Source: Chitinophaga sp. YR627 (lineage in GTDB: Bacteria > Bacteroidota > Bacteroidia > Chitinophagales > Chitinophagaceae). Taken from it: a DNA stretch of 64,000 nt. The stretch is from assembly GCF_900114995.1 (NCBI RefSeq), contig NZ_FOUX01000007.1:424666-488665 (forward strand), read 5' to 3'. Made by a program: the position numbers and the translations under genes. Below, piece after piece: positions 25,601 through 32,712 of this stretch; position 1 is the stretch's first letter, and each line of letters begins with the position of its first letter. The notes below the pieces were generated by a model that saw only the letters and a program-made list of their open reading frames with translations, was not told where the DNA came from and searched no databases.

Positions 25601-25763
25601 GAAGTTTGTGAAGAGTCTCCGGGTATACCTGTCCGGTAATAACCTCTACACATTCACCGGCTTCAATAAAGGCTTTGATCCGGAAGTAGGGGAGAGTGGT
25701 ATCAACAACGGCGCGTATCCACGTCCACGTGCTGTATCCCTGGGCGCCAATGTAGTATTCTAA
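22692..25763 (+). CDS. SusC-type TonB-dependent outer-membrane transporter (mannan locus)
   Basis: 1023 aa from Met 22692. Signal peptide MKNFIARCSIALFLCLPTIIVNAQ is followed by a carboxypeptidase-like domain (KITGKVFDDQSKPLPGATVVV), the SusC junction LNDVVVVGYGAVKKSDLTGAV, the plug domain (ASVDQLLQGKIAGVQV, IRIRGASSLNGSKDPLVVVDG, EVLKDASSAAIYGSRGANGVIVVTT) and a 22-stranded barrel to the C-terminal Phe. It imports manno-oligosaccharides together with SusD encoded 18 nt downstream. The frame could start at 22641, but signal peptide and promoter position favour 22692. Confidence 0.95.
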   Translation: MKNFIARCSIALFLCLPTIIVNAQQRKITGKVFDDQSKPLPGATVVVKETKTATVSDGDGRFVMDVPGAGKTILVTYVGMQTKEIPLGTQNDFTVNMQLAPGSLNDVVVVGYGAVKKSDLTGAVATLKGGDLNRTPAASVDQLLQGKIAGVQVTTGGGAPGAGATIRIRGASSLNGSKDPLVVVDGYPWGDAGNLKQINPEDIESIEVLKDASSAAIYGSRGANGVIVVTTRKGKQGQGRISFNTLQTVSFLANKPDIWRDPVEDATFANEAAINGGAIATDVPYIGIYRPVGTGMVYFPSIAELRGLDPNKPQWPVNTDWVDLIYRHPYSQNYTLTADGGSEKTKYAISGNYYNEQGMVIKNGYDKYTSRLNLEQKLTNAVTAGTNVILAYTKATGQQLGVGRSRIWPVYDSTGNYFRTSNTDFGNPIALANQLLNTAKTTDFLGNLYVNFRINSWLQFRTSINAKSGNSVQDLYDPKNSTQRALDNKGSYGSIANGSYFDLLNENYFTINKDFGKLHRTTLVAGFSYQKTENRFSSLTGQNFVNDVMQNENLATAGTMLISNSLQRFNLASWYGRGNYTFNDKYLLTLTARADGSTKFGANNKWAFFPSAALAWKAGEEPFIKQLGLFSELKVRGSYGLTGNQGISPYQTLDRYGSNKYFTGSVFETGFGPGLAGANDEQGRTIVGGLGNNSLKWETTRSLDLGVDMGFLDQRITISADYYIKRTSDLLRLKTIAPSAGYDQQWINDGKIENLGIEIGLNANVINQADFTWSVGGMFTKNTNKVVAMGESNQVFIGSLYESVRQQISTYTVGQPMFSFYGYKTAGIIQTLDEGIKAGLTGVDAQPGEIKYLDIAGPDGKPDGIVDSYDRTIIGNPNPDFIYSLNTNVRYKQFDLSMQLYGVQGGDVWDFQKMTASRWLQRWTPDNPSMEYPRANGTRGWRASDLYLTDGSFLRVQNITFGYNLHTGAVKFVKSLRVYLSGNNLYTFTGFNKGFDPEVGESGINNGAYPRPRAVSLGANVVF

Positions 25764-25781
25764 TCCGTTAAAATTACAGAC

Positions 25782-27302
25782 ATGAAAAAATTCGCTTACA
25801 GATATATAGTCCCCGCCCTGTTGGGCGTTTCCACGCTGGTGGGCTGTTCCAAACTGGATGAAAAGCCCTATGGGATGATCAATTCGCAGACATACTATAA
25901 AACTGCCGACGATGCGCGCGCAGCGATTATTTATGCCTATTCTATCCTGCCGGAGGTAGGTTATTACTCAAGGGGTTATTACATCATCACAGAATTACCT
26001 ACGGAGAACCTTACACAAAAAGGCGATGCCGGTGTCGGTAATTTCGAACTGGATGAATTACGTACAACCTCTACCAATCCTGATCTCGACAATATCTGGA
26101 CATATATGTACCGGGGTATTGCGAGGGCGAATGCGGTGATTGCCAATGTACCAAAGATCCCGGGTATGACAGACGCAGAACGTAATCAGATCACCGGAGA
26201 AGGCTATTTCCTGCGGGCATTACATTTCTTTAATCTGGTGAGGATGTTTGGAGAAGTGCCTTTACGCACGACGACGATTGATGATGCTTCGCAGATACCT
26301 ATTGCAAAGTCGCCTATCAAAGATATCTATACACAGATCATCAGCGACCTGCAGGCAGCAGATTCATTGATCACACAGCCGCGTATCAGTGAAGGGCGTG
26401 CCAATCAACCTGCGGCTGAAGGATTGCTTGCGAAGGTCTATCTGCACCTGGCATCTTCAAAAGCAGCTGCTTCTCCTGGCTATGATTTTGTGGCCAATCC
26501 GGATGAGTTCTATGCACAGGCAAAATTATATGCAGAGAAAGTAGTGGCCGGTCAGTCTGAATTTGCACTGACACCTGCATTACCGGATATCTTCAACATT
26601 GATATTTATAAAAAGGCGGCTGTAACAGAACACATTTTTGATGCTGCCGTGGATAGAAGTGGTGACAGGGAAGGTAGTTTTTCAAAACTGCCGAATATGT
26701 TCCTGCCTGCGGACCGTCCCATGACGATCGCTTATAACCAGTTAAAACCGGATAGTGCTAAGATCGATATAGGACAGGGTTGGGGACACTTTCGTACGGA
26801 ATCCGGTGTTTATTTCAGTTATGCAGATAATGATCGCCGGAAAACACAATTGATCGTGTCTTCCTATACCAACAACGGACAAACCTATCAGCTGGATATC
26901 AGCAGTAGTTCGCGTCCCTTCACCCGTAAGTTTATCGATCCGGCACGTATCGGAGACGCCACCAGTGCAAACTCTCCTATCATCAGGTATAGTGATATCC
27001 TGCTGACCTATGCAGAAGCATGCGGACCAACAGCAGATGGATATGCGGCTATCAATAAAATACGCGGCCGTGCGGGTATTGGCGACCTACAGCCCGGATT
27101 GAGTGTTGCTACATTCCGTAATGCAGTGATACAGGAACGTGCCTGGGAACTGGCTTTTGAGGGCAGCCGTTTGTTCGATCTGCGTAGAACGAACACAATG
27201 GAAAAGGTACTGGTACAGCAATATGGTAAAGTCATCACCAGCGGAGCATACTTCTTCCCGATTCCGCAAAGGGAGCTGGATACAAATCCTTTAATGAAAT
27301 AA
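25782..27302 (+). CDS. SusD/RagB family lipoprotein (mannan locus)
   Basis: 506 aa. Lipobox LVGC puts the lipidated Cys at residue 22. SusD landmarks are TYYKTADDARAAIIYAYSIL, the helical TPR-like region with GEGYFLRALHFFNLVRMFGEVPL, and the C-terminal VIQERAWELAFEGSRLFDLRR. It binds oligosaccharide and closes the SusC barrel at the cell surface. It sits in the same operon as SusC (18-nt gap) and the lipoprotein that follows (9-nt gap). Confidence 0.95.
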   Translation: MKKFAYRYIVPALLGVSTLVGCSKLDEKPYGMINSQTYYKTADDARAAIIYAYSILPEVGYYSRGYYIITELPTENLTQKGDAGVGNFELDELRTTSTNPDLDNIWTYMYRGIARANAVIANVPKIPGMTDAERNQITGEGYFLRALHFFNLVRMFGEVPLRTTTIDDASQIPIAKSPIKDIYTQIISDLQAADSLITQPRISEGRANQPAAEGLLAKVYLHLASSKAAASPGYDFVANPDEFYAQAKLYAEKVVAGQSEFALTPALPDIFNIDIYKKAAVTEHIFDAAVDRSGDREGSFSKLPNMFLPADRPMTIAYNQLKPDSAKIDIGQGWGHFRTESGVYFSYADNDRRKTQLIVSSYTNNGQTYQLDISSSSRPFTRKFIDPARIGDATSANSPIIRYSDILLTYAEACGPTADGYAAINKIRGRAGIGDLQPGLSVATFRNAVIQERAWELAFEGSRLFDLRRTNTMEKVLVQQYGKVITSGAYFFPIPQRELDTNPLMK

Positions 27303-27311
27303 TTAATCGTT

Positions 27312-28235
27312 ATGAAACAACTGTCTCTTTATATATCTCTGCTACTGATCCTCTGCTGTAGCGCCTGTACCAAAGATCCTTTTGATGGCGTCAGCAGTAA
27401 CGAGCGATCTATTGAAGCAATTACCCTGGGTGGAGGTCTCGTGCAGATCGGCCCGGCCGCCATCAACAGAACAGATGCAAAGGCAACGGTCAAAGTACTG
27501 GTGCAGGCGGGGACTGATCTGAGTAAAGTAGTCGCACAGATCCAGACTTCCTACAAAGCAGCGATCTCTCCTGCGAATGGGGTACCTGTCAACTTTACGG
27601 CCAATAACAACGAGGCGACATTCACCGTCACTTCAGAATCGGGCAGTACACGTGAATGGACAGTGGAGATCATTCCATTTACAGAAACACTGCTGGGTAC
27701 TTACTCCATACAAGCTTTGGTACTCTATGGCGGTACCGGACCGGAATATGGTGGTGGCGGTGTGATCAACCTGAAAGATAAACCCTGGGTCTGGACCGGC
27801 GCCAATACGCCTGACAAAGAACTGGATAACACGATCACGTTTGAATTCGGCGGGGTGACCGCGGATGGGAAAACGACCGGTAAGGTGACCAACAACGCCG
27901 GACCAGACGGTGCTTATGCGAGTTTTCTGTATAATAATCCCGCGATGGACCTGAATAATGTATACCGGTTGGTGCCAACCGGAGAAAGCACCTGGGAAAG
28001 GGATTATGTGAACAATACCGTTACCTTTATCAGCAAAGAAGGCAAAAGGACCAGCGGCGCATTCCTGGGCGCAACGAGCATTGATCTGGGCAACGGCCTG
28101 AATAAAACGATTACAGATAACTCCCTTGATTTTACACTTAGCGGCACCGATGACTGGGGAAATATCTATTCCGATCTTGACAAATTTGTGAAACGTCCAC
28201 GTCGATTCTGGATAGATCTTAAAAAGAACCAGTAA
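27312..28235 (+). CDS. Surface lipoprotein, probable glycan-binding protein of the mannan locus
   Basis: 307 aa. Signal MKQLSLYISLLLILCCSAC with the lipidated Cys at residue 19. The first half has Ig-like strands (AKATVKVLVQAGTDLSKVVAQIQTS and NNEATFTVTSESGSTREWTVEI) like the DUF5018 type of PUL lipoproteins. The second half is rich in W, Y and G (GGTGPEYGGGGVINLKDKPWVWTG, TDDWGNIYSDL), consistent with carbohydrate binding. Position directly after SusD and before the mannanase is the usual place of surface glycan-binding proteins. Function is inferred from context and composition. Confidence 0.75.
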   Translation: MKQLSLYISLLLILCCSACTKDPFDGVSSNERSIEAITLGGGLVQIGPAAINRTDAKATVKVLVQAGTDLSKVVAQIQTSYKAAISPANGVPVNFTANNNEATFTVTSESGSTREWTVEIIPFTETLLGTYSIQALVLYGGTGPEYGGGGVINLKDKPWVWTGANTPDKELDNTITFEFGGVTADGKTTGKVTNNAGPDGAYASFLYNNPAMDLNNVYRLVPTGESTWERDYVNNTVTFISKEGKRTSGAFLGATSIDLGNGLNKTITDNSLDFTLSGTDDWGNIYSDLDKFVKRPRRFWIDLKKNQ

Positions 28236-28246
28236 CTGCCACAGAT

Positions 28247-29275
28247 ATGAAAACTATGAGTCTGCACATTATTATACTTTCTATATGGATGGCCTTTGGC
28301 GCCTGTTCAAAGAATGCGAATGAAAAAGCCACTACGGGTACGGAAGAAGATACTGTACAAAGTAATTTCCGTACGGTAAAATACCTGTATAGCCTGGCTG
28401 GAAAGAAGACATTGGCTGGTATCCATAACCGCGAACCGAACAGTACGCCGGCGAAATGGACCAATGAGATCTTTACGACGACCGGCCATTATCCGGCACT
28501 ATGGAGCGGCGATTTCCTCTTCCAGCAGGACAATATCGACAACAGGCAAAAGATGATCGATGAAGCCGTGAGACAATGGGAGAAAGGAGCGGTCATCAAT
28601 CTGATGTGGCATGCCTGTAATCCGGCAAATGAAGAACCCTGCGCATGGGATGATGGTAAAGGTGTATTGAGCAAACTGAGTGATGCACAGTGGAAGGAGT
28701 TATGTACAGACGGGACGACACTTAATCTGAAGTGGAAGTCGAGAGTAGATGAGATTTGTATTTACCTGAAACAATTGCAGGATAAAGGGGTGGAAGTACT
28801 CTGGCGTCCTATGCATGAAATGAACCAGGGTAAGTTCTGGTGGGGTGGTCGTCCGGGTGCGGATGGAACGATTAAGCTATACCGCATGCTGCATGATTAT
28901 ATGTCCAAAGTAAAGGGCCTGAACAATCTTATCTGGGTGTGGGATATACAGGATTTTGGTTCGCTGGCAGGAGATGCAGTCAGTTATCATCCGGGGGAGG
29001 ACTACTATGATATCGCTGCCCTGGATGTATATGATGGTTCCGGATATACCCAGTCCAAATACGAGATCATGCTGCGGGCTGCAAAAGGAAAACCGATTGC
29101 CATCGGGGAGTGTGACAAACTGCCTACCGTTGCTGAGCTCAGGAATCAGAGCAGCTGGATATTTTTTATGAGCTGGTCTGAACTGACCTATGAGAAGAAT
29201 AGTAGTGCCGACCTGCAGCAATTATATAACGCCGATAACGTCATTACCCTGGAAAAAATGCCTGGATGGAAATAA
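28247..29275 (+). CDS. GH26 beta-mannanase lipoprotein
   Basis: 342 aa. Lipobox FGAC gives Cys20 as the lipid anchor, so the enzyme is likely on the cell surface or periplasmic face of the outer membrane. GH26 motifs are clear: LAGIHNRE, INLMWHACNP, the acid/base Glu191 in WRPMHEMN followed by KFWWGGRPG, and the nucleophile Glu288 in PIAIGECDKLP, then FFMSWSE. It hydrolyses beta-1,4-mannan to mannobiose or longer oligosaccharides. The stop overlaps the next gene's start by 10 nt. Confidence 0.93.
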   Translation: MKTMSLHIIILSIWMAFGACSKNANEKATTGTEEDTVQSNFRTVKYLYSLAGKKTLAGIHNREPNSTPAKWTNEIFTTTGHYPALWSGDFLFQQDNIDNRQKMIDEAVRQWEKGAVINLMWHACNPANEEPCAWDDGKGVLSKLSDAQWKELCTDGTTLNLKWKSRVDEICIYLKQLQDKGVEVLWRPMHEMNQGKFWWGGRPGADGTIKLYRMLHDYMSKVKGLNNLIWVWDIQDFGSLAGDAVSYHPGEDYYDIAALDVYDGSGYTQSKYEIMLRAAKGKPIAIGECDKLPTVAELRNQSSWIFFMSWSELTYEKNSSADLQQLYNADNVITLEKMPGWK

Positions 29276-30192
29276 GACACCGGCTGGGAAAATTACTGGT
29301 AGCCTGTTGTGCATACTGTGGATGTTTTACATCTGTAGCCGCACAACAGGCTGCTCCTTTTAAGCCAGCACTACGCGTCAATATTGCTGCAACAGGGGTT
29401 CGTAACAGCCTGACCTGGTCTGTCGCGGGGAATAGCCAGGGGACAGCTCCCAATATTATGTCAGAGCTACAATGGTATGCGCAATCAGGCGTAGGTATGA
29501 AAGGGAGTCTGACATACCTCCCATTACGCCGTTGGTTTACCACCTTGTCTTTTAGCAGGGCGGGTTATATCAGCGGACATGCCACTGATAATGACTATCA
29601 GGAAGATGATAGGCAATATCCAACTTATGCAGGTAAGTTCCGTGCGGATAGAGGTCGTGTACAGGAGTTGAACACTACAGTAGGTTTTGAACTGTATGCC
29701 TCCGGATGGCTCAGCTGGAAGATACAGGCAGGTTATACAGAACAGCGTCAGCTGAATTACCTGTTACCCGCAGATGCCTTTACGCCGCAGGATCTCCGTT
29801 CTACCTATTCCAGCAGGTGGCGGGGTATATTGATCAATACGGCCTTACAATGGCGGCTATCAGCCAATACTTCGTTAAGGACAGCCCTGGCTTATAGTCA
29901 GTTATGGTACCGTGGGGAAGCAGACTGGAACCTTATTCCCAGCTTTCAGCATCCGCTGAGTTTTCTGCATGTAGCAAAAGGATATGCTTTGCAGCCTGCA
30001 GTTGCGATGGAGAAAAGGCTTTACGGTAATAGCCCGCTATGCGTAGAACTAGCGTATGCATATCGTATTACTGGACATGGTGCTGAGCAATTGTATTTAC
30101 GTAATGGAGGTCTGGCGGTGACCCGGCTGAACAGTGTGAAAAGCAATGCATGGAGTCTGTGTATAGGCGTTCCTTTTAACCTTTTAAAATAA
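29266..30192 (+). CDS. Predicted outer-membrane beta-barrel coupled to the mannanase gene
   Basis: 308 aa. An N-terminal signal (LLVACCAYCGCFTSVAAQ) is followed by alternating aromatic/polar strands typical of outer-membrane barrels, e.g. GMKGSLTYLPLRRWFTTLSFSRAGYI and GILINTALQWRLSANTSLRTALAYSQLWY, ending LCIGVPFNLLK. The spacing of PNIMSELQW and of an acidic loop (TDNDYQEDD) is reminiscent of omptin- or Pom-type barrels, but I cannot establish catalytic residues. The start overlaps the mannanase stop by 10 nt, so translation is coupled. Its role in mannan use is unknown: porin, anchor or protease are open options. Confidence 0.6.
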   Translation: MEIRHRLGKLLVACCAYCGCFTSVAAQQAAPFKPALRVNIAATGVRNSLTWSVAGNSQGTAPNIMSELQWYAQSGVGMKGSLTYLPLRRWFTTLSFSRAGYISGHATDNDYQEDDRQYPTYAGKFRADRGRVQELNTTVGFELYASGWLSWKIQAGYTEQRQLNYLLPADAFTPQDLRSTYSSRWRGILINTALQWRLSANTSLRTALAYSQLWYRGEADWNLIPSFQHPLSFLHVAKGYALQPAVAMEKRLYGNSPLCVELAYAYRITGHGAEQLYLRNGGLAVTRLNSVKSNAWSLCIGVPFNLLK

Positions 30193-30194
30193 AA

Positions 30195-30220
30195 AGGGAC
30201 GTATCCGAAGATACATCCCT
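30195..30220 (-). terminator. Terminator of the minus-strand lipoprotein operon, TTCG loop
   Basis: On the minus strand AGGGA-T-GTATC pairs with GATAC-G-TCCCT around a TTCG tetraloop and is followed by TTTTTATTTT. It lies 24 nt beyond the stop of the lipoprotein gene and 2 nt after the barrel gene on the other strand. Confidence 0.8.
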
Positions 30221-30244
30221 CAACGCCCCGGGAATAAATAGTGT

Positions 30245-30910
30245 TTAGAATGTGGTCATGTTGTACATTTCAATCTGCTGACCTGTCGGGTTGTTCCCTC
30301 CATACCAGTGATTGGTACCTACGAAGTAATACCAGTTGTTATAGTAGTTGCCACTGTTGTTAGTCAGTGTGAACTTATAGGTGCCGTCTACATAGAAATC
30401 AACCTGGTGTGTATTGTTGCTCTTTGCCTGGCACTTGAAAGTATGATAACCATTATCATTTACGGAGATGGTCTGGTAGATATACTGACCGCCACCCTGG
30501 AGATAGCCTTTCAGTACATTATCGTTCAGTGTCTTTACAAATCCCATCTCATTACCGTTCCATTGGGTTACATTATCACATACGAAAACTGCCTGTTCGC
30601 TGGCGCTGCTATTGGCACTGCTGCCACCTTTAAAGCAACCATAGAACTGAAGACCGGTAGCGTTTTGTCCGCCGTTTTGCTGTGCAGCATTAATATCAGT
30701 ACTACAGTTACCTACAGGTACACAAATACCATTCGAGCCTGAGATCAGATAAGGGTGTCCATTACAGGTACCCCACAGGTTGAAGGCGTTTTGTGGTAAT
30801 GCGGCACGGGGAACTGTTTTGTCTTTACCACCATCAGCGGCAACATCTTTTCTGCAGCTGATAGTCGCACATAAAGAGAGTGCAAGGAGTACAATTGAAA
30901 CGTGTTTCAT
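30245..30910 (-). CDS. Lipoprotein of unknown family, possible carbohydrate-binding
   Basis: 221 aa. Signal MKHVSIVLLALSLCATISC with lipidated Cys19, then a low-complexity linker. The mature part has four further Cys (TCNGHPY, GICVPVGNC, YGC, VCDN) and a C-terminal half rich in aromatic, Asn and Gly residues (GYHTFKCQAKSNNTHQVDFYVDGTYKFTL, YYNNWYYFVGTNHWYGGN), as in beta-sandwich lectin-like folds. Not recognised as a named family. It is the last gene of the regulator-hydrolase-lipoprotein unit, which suggests a role in binding the same glycan. Confidence 0.7.
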   Translation of the reverse strand: MKHVSIVLLALSLCATISCRKDVAADGGKDKTVPRAALPQNAFNLWGTCNGHPYLISGSNGICVPVGNCSTDINAAQQNGGQNATGLQFYGCFKGGSSANSSASEQAVFVCDNVTQWNGNEMGFVKTLNDNVLKGYLQGGGQYIYQTISVNDNGYHTFKCQAKSNNTHQVDFYVDGTYKFTLTNNSGNYYNNWYYFVGTNHWYGGNNPTGQQIEMYNMTTF

Positions 30911-30972
30911 AACATTTACTTTTTTAGTGGAATGATCAATTATTAGGGTGGATCAGGGCGTTCAGATGTGTG

Positions 30973-32646
30973 TCAGGGTTTAAATACCAGTATGAGCTCT
31001 TCTTTTGCGGGCAACACGGTATTGCTGATCTGGATGGTTCCGTCAGCAGTACGTTTATAGGTACTTGTATTCCAGGTGTTTTTTAAGGGATGAAAACATT
31101 GCAGGGTATAACCGGATGGAATGTTTACGCGTATATCGACAGATTGCTGGTTTGTTGTATTATTCAGTGCGTAGATGAAGACCGTATTGCCGCATTTTAC
31201 GGCGTAGGATTCCAACAAAGCAGATTGTACAGGTAACTGTTCGAATTGCCCTTTACCAGTCTGTAACATCATTTTATTGACGGTGCTTACGCTTTGCAGA
31301 TAGGGTGTCATGTGCTGGTCATCAAACAGTTCCCACCACCAGGACATGGGCAGGACCGGCGTCGGACTGAACATGCCGTACCACAGGCCACGGCGATAAT
31401 CGTAATTGGCTTCCGTCGCATACTTTGGGTCCTGGTCTTCCCAGCGGTAGCCAAATTCTCCTACTACATATGGTTTGCCGAATGTCTGGATGTAATCGGG
31501 ATAGATGCCCGGTATCTTTTCGGTGTGTTTGTAGATATGTTTTTGGTTGAAGTCGATATAAGGAATCGCATTCATTCCGATAATATCCCTGTGTGAGATG
31601 CTGGTGCTGACAAGATGATGGTAAGGGTCGATATCCTTCAGATAACGGCTCATTTCCAGGTGCCATTGCGCGATTACAGGCAGTGGAATCAGGATACTAT
31701 CCTGTTGTGTGAAGGCGGCATTGTCTACTTCATTAAAGAACTCCCACACGGCAATGCTTGTGCTATACCCCCAGCGGGCGATGATGTAACGGAGTTTGTT
31801 CTTATATTTTTCCTGTGCCTGCTGACTGGTGAAGAAGGCGGTAGGGTTCTCCGCCGGACCGCCATTCACTTTATTATAACTGCTGTGTTTCCATCCGCCA
31901 TGTTCCATCAGGTGACCGTGCCAGTCGAGCGTCAGCATGAAATAAAGTCCCAGTGAATCGCACATGTCTACCAGTTGATCCATCCGCCGGATGGCGCCGG
32001 GATGGAAGTATTCCATTGAAGGCTGGTATCTCTTGGTACTACGCGGCTGTTTCCATTCAAGTGGCAGATTCCAGTAACACATCCAGGTGCGGAAGAAGTT
32101 GGCGCCATTGTTTGCCAGCGAAGGCAACAGGTAGTCGTAGGTCCATTTATCATCTTCAAATGAGCGGGATTCCCAGGCAACGTTTTCACCTACACCGCGG
32201 AACAATTCTCCATTGTCAAAACGGAATGTCCACAGGTCATTTTTATGCAGAAAGCCCTTGCGGGAGCTTTTATTAACAGTGAATGCTGCCGGTGTACTAA
32301 GCACGGTATCTTTTCCGGCGATCAGTTCAAAGTAATACTGATACTGTCCTGCTTCCTGCGGCGCGAAACGTGATTTCCAGTGATGATTTTCCTGGTCAAA
32401 ATAGGCCGGTAGCAGGAGTGGCTTCCCGGAGGGAGATACCAGACACATGTCGAGTTTTATTTCACGCTGGTCATAGGGATTTGAATAATTCGCAGTAAGA
32501 TCAATATTCCACTCTGCCTTTTCATACAGGTTCAGGGAAGACGCAGGTGGTGTAATGCGCTGTAGTTTCGTCGAATCGTTTCCATACACAGTGAAAGCAG
32601 CCATCAGCAGTGCATAACATGGAATGGCTTTTACATAGTTTTTCAT
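30973..32646 (-). CDS. DUF5060 + GH5-like glycoside hydrolase
   Basis: 557 aa secreted enzyme; signal MKNYVKAIPCYALLMAAFTVYG. Residues ~40-125 form a DUF5060 beta-sandwich (YEKAEWNIDLTANYSNPYDQREIKLDMCLVSP). The (beta/alpha)8 domain follows, with FRTWMCYWN, LDWHGHL, the acid/base Glu306 in WEFFNEVD and the nucleophile Glu397 in VVGEFGYRW. A C-terminal beta domain ends EELILVFKP. The precise activity is not readable; context suggests action on mannan or glucomannan oligosaccharides. It lies 66 nt downstream of the regulator gene and 62 nt upstream of the lipoprotein gene. Confidence 0.85.
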   Translation of the reverse strand: MKNYVKAIPCYALLMAAFTVYGNDSTKLQRITPPASSLNLYEKAEWNIDLTANYSNPYDQREIKLDMCLVSPSGKPLLLPAYFDQENHHWKSRFAPQEAGQYQYYFELIAGKDTVLSTPAAFTVNKSSRKGFLHKNDLWTFRFDNGELFRGVGENVAWESRSFEDDKWTYDYLLPSLANNGANFFRTWMCYWNLPLEWKQPRSTKRYQPSMEYFHPGAIRRMDQLVDMCDSLGLYFMLTLDWHGHLMEHGGWKHSSYNKVNGGPAENPTAFFTSQQAQEKYKNKLRYIIARWGYSTSIAVWEFFNEVDNAAFTQQDSILIPLPVIAQWHLEMSRYLKDIDPYHHLVSTSISHRDIIGMNAIPYIDFNQKHIYKHTEKIPGIYPDYIQTFGKPYVVGEFGYRWEDQDPKYATEANYDYRRGLWYGMFSPTPVLPMSWWWELFDDQHMTPYLQSVSTVNKMMLQTGKGQFEQLPVQSALLESYAVKCGNTVFIYALNNTTNQQSVDIRVNIPSGYTLQCFHPLKNTWNTSTYKRTADGTIQISNTVLPAKEELILVFKP

Positions 32647-32661
32647 GCTACCAAAGGTAGC
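32647..32661. promoter_or_regulatory. Palindrome and -7-like element touching the start codon of the GH gene
   Basis: GCTACC-AAA-GGTAGC is a perfect 6-bp dyad directly abutting the start codon. On the minus strand it contains TACCTTTG (32652-32659), a full match to TAnnTTTG. Transcription from there would start at about the ATG, giving a leaderless mRNA; alternatively the dyad is a small leader hairpin or operator. Confidence 0.4.
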
Positions 32662-32712
32662 GGCAGTGCAAACCTGGGATTAATGCTGGATTGGCTATTT
32701 ATGATGTTTAAC

